A stretch of DNA of 64,000 bases, taken from assembly GCA_005503055.1 (NCBI GenBank), contig SCOX01000001.1:310001-374000 (forward strand), written 5' to 3'. The translations under genes were made by a program, and so were the position numbers. Source of the DNA: Lysobacteraceae bacterium P. GTDB taxonomy: Bacteria > Pseudomonadota > Gammaproteobacteria > Xanthomonadales > Xanthomonadaceae. A model generated the notes under the pieces. It did not search any database, was not told the origin of the DNA, and saw only the letters and a program-made list of their open reading frames with translations. Numbering within the stretch: position 1 is the stretch's first letter; the number at the start of each line of letters is the position of its first letter. Shown in pieces: positions 56,767 to 64,000 of this stretch.

Positions 56767-58788
56767 GTGATCAGGTCCAGCCTTCCGCTCGTCGCTTTGT
56801 TGGCCGCCGCCACCACCGCCTCGGCCGGCGCGGTGCATGGGATACATCCCGAAGACATCAATCGCAACGGCGATGCCTGCACCGACTTCTTCGATTACGC
56901 CAACGGCGCGTGGCGCCAGCAGAACCCGATCCCCAGTTACATGGATCGCTGGAGCCGCCGCTGGCAATCGGGCGAGGTCAACAAGGAACACGTGCGCGAC
57001 ATCCTGACCGAGTTGTCGGCCAGGACCGATTGGCCGCAGGGCAGCGCGGGACAGCTCGCCGGCGACTTCTACGCCGCGTGCATGGACGAATCGCGCATCG
57101 ACGCGCTGGGCAGCAAGCCGGTGCAGCCGTGGTTGGCCGAAGTGGATGCGATCGGCGACAAGGCGGGCTTGCAGCGCATGATCGGAAAGCTGCAGGACGT
57201 GGGCGTGACGGTGCCGTTCGCCGTCTTCGCCGGCGAGGACCTGCACGATCCGTCGAAGACGATCGCGCACATCTATGCCGGCGGCCTGGGCATGCCGGAT
57301 CGCGATTACTATCTCAAGCCGGAGCCGCGCTTCGTCGAGGCGCGTGCCAAATACCTTGAACACGTGGCGAAGATGTTCGAACTGGCCGGCATCCCGGCGG
57401 AACAGGCGAAGAAGAACGCCGACGCGGTGTTCGCCTTCGAGAAACGCCTGGCGCAGGCGTCCTTCGACAACGTGCAGCTGCGCGATCCGAAGTTGCAGGA
57501 CAACGCCACCGCGTTCGCCGACCTGTCCAAGCTCGCGCCGGCCTTCGACTGGGGCCGCTATTTCGACGCCGCCGGCATGCCGCGCAACGCGGTGAACGTG
57601 ACGCAGCCGAAGTTCGTGCAGCAGGTGCAGAAAGAGCTGGCGACGACCCCGCTACCGCAGTGGAAGACCTACCTGCAGTGGCACGTGCTCAACGCCGCCG
57701 CCGACTCGCTGTCGCGCCCGTTCGTCGAGGAGAACTTCGCCTTCAACGGCAAGTTCCTCACCGGCGCCACCGAAATCAAGCCGCGCTGGAAGCGCTGCGC
57801 CGAAGCGACCGACCAGCAGCTGGGCGAGGCGCTGGGCCAGAAATACGTCGAGAAGTATTTCCCGCCGGAAGCCAAGGCGCGGATGCAGGACATGGTGAAG
57901 AACATCCTGCTGGCGATGGACGACACCATCAATGGGCTGGACTGGATGGACGATGCCACCAAGAAGAAGGCGCTGGAGAAGCGCGCGACCTTCTTCCCCA
58001 AGCTCGGCTATCCGGACACGTTCAAGGACTACAAGGGCGTGATGGTCTCGCGCGGTTCGGCATGGGACAACGTGGTCGCCGCCTCGCGCTGGAATGTCGC
58101 CGACAACCGCAGCCAGGTGGGCAAGCCGACCGACCGCACGCGCTGGGGCATGACGCCGCCGACGTCCAACGCGTACTACAACCCGTTGCAGAACGAGATC
58201 GTGTTCCCGGCGGGCATCCTGCAGCCGCCCGCGTTCGACGTGAACGCCACCGACGCCGTCAACTACGGTGCGATCGGCGTGGTGATCGGTCACGAGATCA
58301 GCCACGGATTCGACGACCAGGGCTCGCAGTTCGACGCGAAGGGCCGCCTGGCCAACTGGTGGACGCCGGAGGACAACAAGCAGTTCCAGGCCAAGGGCCA
58401 GTGCGTGGTGAGCCAGTTCGAGGGCTACTTCATCGAGCCCAACGTCCACCACAACGGCAAGCTGGTGCTGGGCGAATCCATCGGCGATCTGGCCGGCGCC
58501 AAGCTTGCGTATCGCGGCTATCTGAAGTCCCGCGAGGGCAAGGGCCCGGAGCCGACCATCGACGGATTCACGCCGCAGCAGCAGTTCTTCATCGCGTGGG
58601 GCCAGTGGCGTGGCGACGAAACGCGCATGGAAACCCAGCGCTCGATGGTCCAGGGCGACCCGCATCCCATCGCCAAGTACCGCGTCAACGGCCCGTTGTC
58701 GAACCTGCCGGAATTCCGCGAGGCCTTCCAGTGCAAGGCCGATGCGCCGATGGTGCGGCCGGACGCCGATCGCTGCGAAGTGTGGTGA
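56767..58788 (+). CDS. M13 (neprilysin-like) zinc metallopeptidase
   Basis: The 673-residue exported enzyme has a signal peptide (cleavage near ASA-GA, about 20), a large helical N-terminal domain, substrate-binding NAYYNPLQNEIVFPAGIL near 475, and zinc motifs HEISH (His509, Glu510, His513) and GESIGDLAG (Glu570, Asp574). It ends with CEVW, the CxxW signature. The start is GTG 56767, with AAGGGG upstream. It degrades peptides in the periplasm or outside the cell. Confidence 0.93.
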   Translation: MIRSSLPLVALLAAATTASAGAVHGIHPEDINRNGDACTDFFDYANGAWRQQNPIPSYMDRWSRRWQSGEVNKEHVRDILTELSARTDWPQGSAGQLAGDFYAACMDESRIDALGSKPVQPWLAEVDAIGDKAGLQRMIGKLQDVGVTVPFAVFAGEDLHDPSKTIAHIYAGGLGMPDRDYYLKPEPRFVEARAKYLEHVAKMFELAGIPAEQAKKNADAVFAFEKRLAQASFDNVQLRDPKLQDNATAFADLSKLAPAFDWGRYFDAAGMPRNAVNVTQPKFVQQVQKELATTPLPQWKTYLQWHVLNAAADSLSRPFVEENFAFNGKFLTGATEIKPRWKRCAEATDQQLGEALGQKYVEKYFPPEAKARMQDMVKNILLAMDDTINGLDWMDDATKKKALEKRATFFPKLGYPDTFKDYKGVMVSRGSAWDNVVAASRWNVADNRSQVGKPTDRTRWGMTPPTSNAYYNPLQNEIVFPAGILQPPAFDVNATDAVNYGAIGVVIGHEISHGFDDQGSQFDAKGRLANWWTPEDNKQFQAKGQCVVSQFEGYFIEPNVHHNGKLVLGESIGDLAGAKLAYRGYLKSREGKGPEPTIDGFTPQQQFFIAWGQWRGDETRMETQRSMVQGDPHPIAKYRVNGPLSNLPEFREAFQCKADAPMVRPDADRCEVW

Positions 58789-58830
58789 CGCGCGCGGGCT
58801 GACACGGCCCGTACGGGTTGCGATGCTCAT

Positions 58831-58858
58831 GGACGTCCGCCGCGGAGCGGACGTCCAC
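58831..58858. terminator. Strong hairpin between convergent genes
   Basis: TGGACGTCCGC (58831-58841) and GCGGACGTCCA (58848-58858) form a perfect 11-bp stem with a 6-nt loop, between the M13 gene and the convergent exported-protein gene. No T tract follows on either strand. Confidence 0.5.
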
Positions 58859-58876
58859 GCTTGCTGACGCGATCGG

Positions 58877-59443
58877 CTAGAGCTTCCCTTCGGACCCGGT
58901 GTAACTCAGGTTCCAGACCTTGCCCTTCTGGTCGGTCATGCAGGCCCACGGTGCATCGGCGCCCGGCACGCGCACGGAGACGGAGATGCCAGCCTCGCCG
59001 GCCAGGGTTTCGACCACCGACAGCTTGTCGCCGGGCACGTTGGTCTTCTTCGACACTGCCGCCAGGCATGCCGCTTCCGAAGCGGGATGCGACTGGCTTG
59101 ACGTCGCCATCGGTGCGGCGTCGGCCGCCAGATCCGCGGCGGCGGATTCCGTCGGCTGGCAGATGCCATTGGCGCGGCCTTTGCCCGTGTACGACACGGA
59201 GGGCGTGCCGTCGGGATTGATGGAGATCGAGATCGTCGTGCCCGTCGCGGCGTCCCATGCCTCGTAATAGTTTTCGTTGACGACCTTGAGCTTGGCTTCC
59301 TGGCCGTTGACGTAGACCGGGCCACCCTGATCGGCATGCACCTCCAACTCACCAGGGCAGGTGGCGTTGACGAGCGGAAGCTTCGCCTGCGCATCGAAGG
59401 CCAACAGGGCGGCGATGGCGATCGGGATCAGCAGCGTTCTCAT
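58877..59443 (-). CDS. Exported protein of unknown function
   Basis: The 188-residue product has a signal peptide (MRTLLIPIAIAALLAFDAQA, 20 residues) and a mature part of two segments. The first (about 25-95) has a lone Cys pair CPGELEV and GICQPT. The second (about 120-188) has ASEAACLAAVSKKTNVPGDK and WACMTDQKGKVWNLSYTG, resembling a small PASTA- or SH3-like beta domain. I recognise no family. ATG 59476 upstream would disrupt the signal peptide. Confidence 0.65.
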   Translation of the reverse strand: MRTLLIPIAIAALLAFDAQAKLPLVNATCPGELEVHADQGGPVYVNGQEAKLKVVNENYYEAWDAATGTTISISINPDGTPSVSYTGKGRANGICQPTESAAADLAADAAPMATSSQSHPASEAACLAAVSKKTNVPGDKLSVVETLAGEAGISVSVRVPGADAPWACMTDQKGKVWNLSYTGSEGKL

Positions 59444-59519
59444 GGCGAAGGCACCTGCCGTGGGGAATCGACTCAATACATCCCGCCCGCGTCACGGCGA
59501 TGTGATGCTCGCGAACGAC

Positions 59520-60461
59520 TCAGGGCTCAACGACGACGGCGCGACGGATGACCGCACGCGCCGCCTCGCGGTCGCGCGTGGCCTCCGCGCACAGCCATTC
59601 GCGAAAGCTGGCGATCTTGCGGCTGTCGTGCCGCGCCGCAGGGTAGGTGAACCAGAACGCGCGGCCGTCGCCGACGACCAGGTCGTGCGCGGCGACCAGC
59701 CGGCCCGCATCGAGCTCGTGCCGGAACAGAAGCGGCGAGCCGATGGCGACGCCTTGCCCCGCCATGGCCGCGGCGATGTCCAGGTATTCGGCCGACAGCT
59801 GCGTACCGAAGCGGCCGGGCGGAATCGCGCCGTCGAACCCGAGCGCGCGATACCACAGCGACCACCAGTCCGGCCGGCCCAGCAGCGGCACCGGCAAGGC
59901 ACGCCGAGGGTCGTGGCCGATGTCCTTCAGCGATTCGCGCAGCGAAGGTGCGCACAGGGGCATGAACAGACTCGGCAGCAATTCCACCGCGCGCAGGCCC
60001 GGCCAGTTGCCGTGGCCGTTGCGGATCGCCGCGTCGTAGCGGCCGACGCTGAGGTCTTCGGCGGTGGCCGACAGGTCGAGTTCGAGCGCGATGTCGGGAT
60101 GACGCGCGCGGAAGCGTCCGAGCCTGGGCGTCAGCCAGCTGGTGCCCAACGAGGGCAGGGCGGTCAACGACAAATGTGTCTCGTCGGCTTCGGCCGCCTG
60201 CACGAAACTCACGCGCAGTGCGGCGAATGCGTTGATCGCTTCGCGCGCGACGATGTCGCCCGAGCGGGTCAGGATCACGCGGTTGGGATGGCGCAGGAAC
60301 AGGTTGACGCCGATCTGCTGCTCCAGGCGTCGCACGTGGTAACTCACCGACGCCGCCGTGGTGTCCAGCTCCTGCGCGGCCTTGGCGAAGCTGCCCAGCC
60401 GGGCGGCGGCCTCGAAGGCCCGGATAGCCGGAAGCGACGGGAATCGGCGTTCGCTGACCAT
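59520..60461 (-). CDS. LysR-family transcriptional regulator (GcvA type)
   Basis: The 313-residue protein has the winged HTH (LPAIRAFEAAARLGSFAKAA, LDTTAASVSYHVRRLEQQIG) and a LysR effector domain (95-305) with LTALPSLGTSWLTPRLG and AAMAGQGVAIGSPLL. Divergent from the gene at 60560, its likely target. ATG 60461 is chosen because the family begins a few residues before the HTH. Confidence 0.88.
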   Translation of the reverse strand: MVSERRFPSLPAIRAFEAAARLGSFAKAAQELDTTAASVSYHVRRLEQQIGVNLFLRHPNRVILTRSGDIVAREAINAFAALRVSFVQAAEADETHLSLTALPSLGTSWLTPRLGRFRARHPDIALELDLSATAEDLSVGRYDAAIRNGHGNWPGLRAVELLPSLFMPLCAPSLRESLKDIGHDPRRALPVPLLGRPDWWSLWYRALGFDGAIPPGRFGTQLSAEYLDIAAAMAGQGVAIGSPLLFRHELDAGRLVAAHDLVVGDGRAFWFTYPAARHDSRKIASFREWLCAEATRDREAARAVIRRAVVVEP

Positions 60462-60559
60462 AAGTGTGGCTGAGTGTGCGGGCCGCATTTCGAGTGGTCA
60501 ACGTCGCGCCGTGTTGCCCATGATCGGCCTCGATTCCCCGTGCCGGAAAGGAGTTCGCC

Positions 60560-61639
60560 ATGACAGTCGATCCGAAAGCCCATGACCGCACCCGCCGCCA
60601 GCTCATCGCGGCGGCCGCGGCGACGCCGTTGCTGGGCATGCCGGCCTTCGCCGCCCATCCGGCGGCCGCGGCCTTCGTGCATACCCACGATTGGCAGTGG
60701 CTGCTCGGCAGCTGGGACGTGTGGCACCGGCGTCTGAAGGACCGCCTCGCGGGAAGCGACGACTGGGAGGAGTTTCCCGGCAAGAGTGCGTTCTGGATGA
60801 CGATGGGCGGACTGGGCAATGTCGACGACAACGTCATCGACATTCCTTCCGGCACGTACCGCGGCCTGAGCATCCGCGCATTCGATCCACGCACTGGCAC
60901 GTGGGCGATCTGGTGGCTGGACAGTCGTGCCCCGACCCGCATCGAACCGCCGGTGCGCGGTGGCTTCAAGGCCGACCACGGCACCTTCGTCGGTCGCGAT
61001 GAATTCAAGGGACGCCCGATCGTCATGCGCTTTCGCTGGAGCGACGTCCACGGCGCGCGACCGTGGTGGGAGCAGGCGTTCTCGCCCGACGACGGTGCGA
61101 GCTGGGAGGTCAATTGGCGCAACTACTTCACGCGCACCTCGACGCAAGCCAGTCCGTTGCCCAGGCTGGCCGACGCACCGAAGGACTGGGACTTCCTCGT
61201 CGGGCGCTGGAACGTGAAGCACCGCCGCCTGCGCGAGCGCCTGGTCGGCAGCGACCAGTGGGACGAGTTCGGCGGCACGCTGGTCAACTGGCCCGTACTC
61301 GGCGGCAAGGGCAATGTCGGCGACAACGTCATGGAATTCCCCAACGGCACGGTGCGCGGTGTCGGCATTCGCGCCTTCGATGGGGCCAGCGGGCAGTGGT
61401 CGAGCTGGTGGCTCGATGGCCGCGATCCGGCCGACATCGCCGCACCGGTGAGCGGCCGATTCGCCGATGGCATCGGCACGTTCGTGGGCGACGACACGCA
61501 CAAGGGGCGCGCGATCAGGACCCGCGTGCTGTGGTCGCGGATCACGCCGACATCGGCCCGCTGGGAGCAGTCGAGCTCCGCTGACGGTGGGGCGACGTGG
61601 GAGAGCAACTGGGTCAGCGATTTCACGCGCGCGACGTGA
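60560..61639 (+). CDS. Tat-exported protein with two tandem lipocalin-like domains
   Basis: The 359-residue product starts with RTRRQLIAAAAATPLLGMPAF, a probable twin-arginine leader. Two copies of one domain follow. Copy 1 (about 45-195) has WQWLLGSWDVWHRRLKDRL and GNVDDNVIDIPSGTYRG; copy 2 (about 210-357) has WDFLVGRWNVKHRRLRERL and GNVGDNVMEFPNGTVRG. The copies align without large gaps, an internal duplication. Similar single domains (DUF1579-like) are beta-barrels of unknown ligand. GAAAGGAG precedes the ATG. Confidence 0.7.
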   Translation: MTVDPKAHDRTRRQLIAAAAATPLLGMPAFAAHPAAAAFVHTHDWQWLLGSWDVWHRRLKDRLAGSDDWEEFPGKSAFWMTMGGLGNVDDNVIDIPSGTYRGLSIRAFDPRTGTWAIWWLDSRAPTRIEPPVRGGFKADHGTFVGRDEFKGRPIVMRFRWSDVHGARPWWEQAFSPDDGASWEVNWRNYFTRTSTQASPLPRLADAPKDWDFLVGRWNVKHRRLRERLVGSDQWDEFGGTLVNWPVLGGKGNVGDNVMEFPNGTVRGVGIRAFDGASGQWSSWWLDGRDPADIAAPVSGRFADGIGTFVGDDTHKGRAIRTRVLWSRITPTSARWEQSSSADGGATWESNWVSDFTRAT

Positions 61640-61655
61640 GCACTGCGCAAGGCTT

Positions 61656-62009
61656 TCAGGGCGCGAGGGCCGCACCCGCCTCGAGCAACTCGTCGATGAT
61701 GAAGTCGTCGACGTAGCTGGTCACGAAAACCTGTGTCGTTTCCGGAAAGAAGATGCTGTCCGTCGCGCCGAACAGACTTTGCACGACGTCGGCACCGTCT
61801 TCGCCACCGAGGTTGAGAATATTGCCCCTCATGAGTTCGGCGGTGAGGTCTTCCACGCCTTGCTTCATGGCTGCTCCGAGACAGCGGACGGCTCCAAGCT
61901 GGTTCTCGAGTCCGTCGCCGATGAAGGAGAATTGCACGCCGGTGTTCGCAACCTGCGCAACCAGTTGGGTGCGAGCAGGCGGAAGGGCGTAGATCAGCAA
62001 GGGATTCAT
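61656..62009 (-). CDS. Unknown 117-residue protein, second gene of a two-gene cassette
   Basis: It begins MNPLLIYALPPARTQLVAQV and is acidic towards the C-terminus (YVDDFIIDELLEAG). No signal peptide or membrane segment stands out. AAGGAG lies eight bases before ATG 62009, and the ATG overlaps the stop of the upstream gene, so it is a real and coupled gene. I do not recognise it. Local base composition is AT-richer than the window's core genes. Confidence 0.6.
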   Translation of the reverse strand: MNPLLIYALPPARTQLVAQVANTGVQFSFIGDGLENQLGAVRCLGAAMKQGVEDLTAELMRGNILNLGGEDGADVVQSLFGATDSIFFPETTQVFVTSYVDDFIIDELLEAGAALAP

Positions 62010-62560
62010 GGCTGAGCTCCTTGTTTGGGAAGGTCGCTGAGGGTCACGTCGACTTGCAGGGCGGTGTGCCAGGACTGCGAAACACCCTGGATGTCTATTC
62101 CCAGCGACGACGGCCAGGTGAAAGGGTTGGCCGGGTCTTTGCCCGACTTTCCCCAATTGCGAGGCTCACCACCGGGGCGCGAGTCGTACAGGATCTCCCA
62201 GTACGGTCTGGGGCCGATGCCCAGGACCTGGACCGGGGCAACGATGCGTGTGCCGATGCGCAGGTTCAACTTGCGGCAGTACCACGTGACCCACATGTGC
62301 ACGTCGTGTTTGGCCACGGAGGACATCATGTTGGAGATGTCGTAGGTCTCCGCTCCGCCGAACGCCTGGAGGACGGGCCCGGGCGTCTGGACGATGTTGC
62401 CCATGACTGCACCAAGTTCGTACCCGTAATCGTCGCGCACGAATTCGAACGACGAGAGATTGACGAACCGGATGATGGTCTCGCCCGAGTCCACCAACAT
62501 GGACGCTCGTGGGTCGTCGCCCGCCACGAGGCCTTGGTCGGATGTTTCGCTCGATTGCAT
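62006..62560 (-). CDS. Unknown 184-residue protein, first gene of the cassette
   Basis: The protein lacks a signal peptide and looks mainly beta, with aromatic-rich strands: IIRFVNLSSFEFVRDDYGYE, VHMWVTWYCRKLNLRIGTR and GIGPRPYWEILYDSRPG. A single Cys is present. The order of an N-terminal VNxS strand, a PGPVLQAF turn and a late PYWEI strand is loosely like beta-sandwich toxins of the aegerolysin/actinoporin type; this is a weak impression. CAGGAG stands eight bases before ATG 62560. Confidence 0.6.
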   Translation of the reverse strand: MQSSETSDQGLVAGDDPRASMLVDSGETIIRFVNLSSFEFVRDDYGYELGAVMGNIVQTPGPVLQAFGGAETYDISNMMSSVAKHDVHMWVTWYCRKLNLRIGTRIVAPVQVLGIGPRPYWEILYDSRPGGEPRNWGKSGKDPANPFTWPSSLGIDIQGVSQSWHTALQVDVTLSDLPKQGAQP

Positions 62561-62743
62561 GTTCAGTGCTCCTGCGACTTTCCTGGACGGCGTCGCACCA
62601 CGGCAACCTACCGGGCGACCCGGATTCCGGGTATCCCCGAAATCAGGGGGGCGCATATCGTTGGCGGTCTGTCCTAGGAGCACCAAGGACAGCAGCTCCC
62701 ATCCGAACCTGCAACTCTGCTGCGTTCTCACCTGGCGTCGTGC

Positions 62744-62774
62744 GGTGCAATGCGCTTCGCATATTGCACCCTAC
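62744..62774 (-). repeat. GTAG-headed palindrome, second family (inverted copy)
   Basis: GGTGCAAT, an 11-nt middle and ATTGCACC, then CTAC, so the minus strand begins GTAG. It matches the element at 48732-48762 in both arms. It lies in the 501-bp gene-free stretch upstream of the unknown cassette (62561-63061). Confidence 0.65.
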
Positions 62775-62860
62775 GTAGCGCGACTAAGGCCTATTGCCCG
62801 CTCGCAATCGCGCCAACAAACTCGGTCTCAAGGAGCGTAGAAGCTCCGCATCAAGCGGTA

Positions 62861-62889
62861 ACCCGCCACCGAATCACAGGCGGGTTTTT
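62861..62889 (+). terminator. Orphan intrinsic terminator
   Basis: ACCCGCC (62861-62867) and GGCGGGT (62879-62885) with an 11-nt loop and T5 at 62885-62889. No plus-strand protein gene lies upstream within 1.2 kb, so it may end a small RNA that starts after the repeat at 62774. A second small hairpin (ATGCCC/GGGCAT, 62891-62909) follows directly. Confidence 0.6.
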
Positions 62890-62912
62890 CATGCCCAAAT
62901 TCCGGGCATGAG

Positions 62913-63055
62913 TCCGACGCAGCGATGTCCGCGTCGGGAGGGCGGCTAATACAACACCTCGCAAGAGGAAATACGCCCGCCGACTTGATGCGGCTTCTAA
63001 CCTCCCGACACCTTGCGCCGAATCCCCGGCGCAAGCCCGGCTGGTTTGCTGGAGA
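62913..63055 (+). ncRNA. Structured 5' leader with mutually exclusive hairpins
   Basis: GTCGGGAGG (62933-62941) pairs perfectly with CCTCCCGAC (63001-63009) to enclose GCGG/CCGC (62942-62945 with 62977-62980) and the GNRA hairpin CCTC-GCAA-GAGG (62957-62968). The same GTCGG can instead pair upstream (CCGACGC 62914-62920 with GCGTCGG 62931-62937). A 9-bp hairpin CTTGCGCCG/CGGCGCAAG (63012-63035) then precedes the Shine-Dalgarno at 63051. I know no Rfam family that fits; a regulatory leader is inference. Confidence 0.45.
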
Positions 63056-63061
63056 CATCGC

Positions 63062-63312
63062 ATGAGCAAGGACACGCGCACCATCCCCGCCGAATTTCGC
63101 GCTACCTGTTACCCCGTTCCGCACACGACGCATTGATCGCCACTCGCGAGCAGCTGTACCTGCTGTCGCAGTTCACCGAACGCAGCGAGCCTGCTGGCTA
63201 CCTCGTCCTCCGACCCGACGCCCTGTCCGAACTGTTCACGCGCGTCGCGGAACATCTGGATGATGTGTTGTCGGTCGTCGTCCAGCACGGCCCCGACCCC
63301 GACGACGAGTAA
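63062..63312 (+). pseudogene. XAC0095-like small protein with an apparent one-base frameshift
   Basis: GGAGA at 63051-63055 serves ATG 63062, which opens MSKDTRTIPAEFR and then leaves the coding sense. From 63103 the +1 neighbour frame reads YLLPRSAHDALIATREQLYL and continues to the stop at 63312 (VAEHLDDVLSVVVQH), the conserved body of XAC0095-like proteins. One extra G at about 63101 (CGC GGC TAC) would join both parts into an 84-residue protein of normal length. It is a sequencing slip, a broken gene or, less likely, programmed frameshifting. Confidence 0.6.
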
Positions 63313-63821
63313 GCCACCGTCGTCCCGCGCCGTCGGACCTCACCGTCTCGTGACCACCAATGCCACCCGAGTGCCGCCTTCGGCGTTGCCCGGGGGGGTG
63401 GTTGACCTTGGCCACTCGACGACCGCAAGGGGTCGATGAGGCGGTCGTAGTGTCTGCTTCCGACCCAAGTGGACATTGCGCGCAGTGCGGTAGCGATGCC
63501 GGGAGCGCTATGTCGACCGTCCGGTCGCATTGCAGGGCCGGCATGGCTTTCCTTGCTGAATTGGGAGTGGTCGAAGAGGGCTCCGAAGATCACTGTGCAA
63601 AAACGGCTGGCTTACGAAGGTCTACTGTTCACCTAGGGGGCAGTGACTGCGGATAAGATCGTGACGGTCGATCGAACACCGTGAGTTTCCCGGGGACCAA
63701 CGGATTCAAACCGGAACGCTCACGAGTTGCCACATCTTCACAATCCATCCACGTATTACAACGTCATCATGCTCGGGCAAAACGGCCTGTATTTCCGAGT
63801 CCCAGACGAAGGAGCATTGGA
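63313..63821. other. 509-bp intergenic region before the lpp-like gene
   Basis: I see no convincing gene: the open frames lack ribosome sites and family features. A weak 7-bp hairpin (CGACCGC/GCGGTCG, 63420-63447) and a run of G7 near 63391 are present. TTGCCA (63727-63732) and TATTAC (63754-63759) lie ahead of the lpp-like gene but are 21 bp apart, too far for a standard promoter. Confidence 0.45.
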
Positions 63822-64000
63822 ATGTTTCTGACCAAGAAAAAACTGACGATGGCGCGTACGCTTGGCGTGGCGATCGTCGCCGCCGTGGGCCTTGGCGGCT
63901 GCGCCACCTATAAAGAAGAGTTTGCAACGATCAACTCGCGCCTCGATCAACTCGACTCGAAGGTGCAGAGCGCAGCCCAGAGCGCGGAATCCGCCAATCA
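63822..64000 (+). CDS. Lpp/OprI-like murein lipoprotein, 5' part (runs off the window)
   Basis: The first 59 codons encode a lipoprotein signal with a lysine-rich start (MFLTKKKLTMARTLG) and lipobox LGGC (Cys27). A heptad-repeat helix follows (FATINSRLDQLDSKVQSAAQ) of the kind that forms the Lpp/OprI coiled-coil trimer linking outer membrane to peptidoglycan. AAGGAG stands eight bases before ATG 63822. The C-terminal Lys that would attach to peptidoglycan lies beyond the window. Confidence 0.82.
   Translation, partial: MFLTKKKLTMARTLGVAIVAAVGLGGCATYKEEFATINSRLDQLDSKVQSAAQSAESAN

Noticed and set aside
63448-63478. TGTCTGCTTCCGACCC-type stretch that looks like a dispersed repeat seen in other Proteobacteria
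   Set aside because: It occurs once in this window and I cannot compare it with a genome, so it is not listed as a repeat.
63198-63593. 131-codon minus-strand frame in the region before the lpp-like gene
   Set aside because: It crosses the XAC0095-like coding sequence, has no Shine-Dalgarno sequence and shows no recognisable domain.

Overview
The window is high-GC (roughly two thirds G+C) chromosomal DNA from a member of the Xanthomonadaceae/Lysobacteraceae, most likely Lysobacter or a near relative. The signs are a copL-copA copper locus of Xanthomonas type at the left edge, an XAC0095-like small protein and an Lpp-type lipoprotein at the right edge, many NodT-type outer-membrane factors, FixL/FixJ-style two-component genes, and GTAG-headed palindromic repeats of the kind known from Stenotrophomonas. 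I see no rRNA, tRNA, CRISPR array, prophage or complete insertion sequence. The genus is inference.

Layout. 1-2106: copper genes (minus), an RcsB-like regulator and a ferritin-like protein. 2368-9232: membrane and stress genes (HdeD fused to a papain-like domain, an MFS carrier, an HD protein, an MscS channel, a beta-barrel protein, the 3' remnant of an ion-channel gene). 8123-12942 (minus): one operon encoding a receiver protein, a DUF3302 membrane protein, an HlyD-type adaptor, an outer-membrane factor and a Ca2+/H+ exchanger, divergent from a PAS histidine kinase/FixJ pair (13168-15986). 16047-20938 (minus): two alpha/beta hydrolases, then a second kinase/FixJ/receiver set. 21185-22760: a dps/peroxiredoxin/DsbA-like thiol and iron stress operon.

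25049-29368 holds two arginine/ornithine antiporter genes and arginine deiminase without arcB or arcC. 29515-40774 is the most striking block: an RND adaptor and permease, then seven subunits of an Mrp-type cation/proton antiporter, then the RND outer-membrane factor, all on the plus strand with overlaps or short gaps almost throughout. The Mrp cluster therefore sits inside an RND efflux operon, and its MrpA is split and partly fused to MrpB.

40880-48463: MarC, a patatin-like lipoprotein, a histidine phosphatase, a LysR/azoreductase pair and an OmpA/DUF3300/DUF2950 envelope operon. The intergenic region after it carries inward-facing palindromic repeats and a degenerate 21-bp tandem repeat. 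48820-56108: AraC/SDR pair with a dyad operator, a large autotransporter, a second AraC regulator and a serine hydrolase. 56271-61639: small secreted proteins, an M13 metallopeptidase, and a LysR gene divergent from a duplicated-domain protein. 61656-64000 is more accessory: a two-gene cassette of unknown function, a repeat, an orphan terminator, a leader with mutually exclusive hairpins in front of an XAC0095-like gene with an apparent one-base frameshift, and the start of an lpp-like gene.
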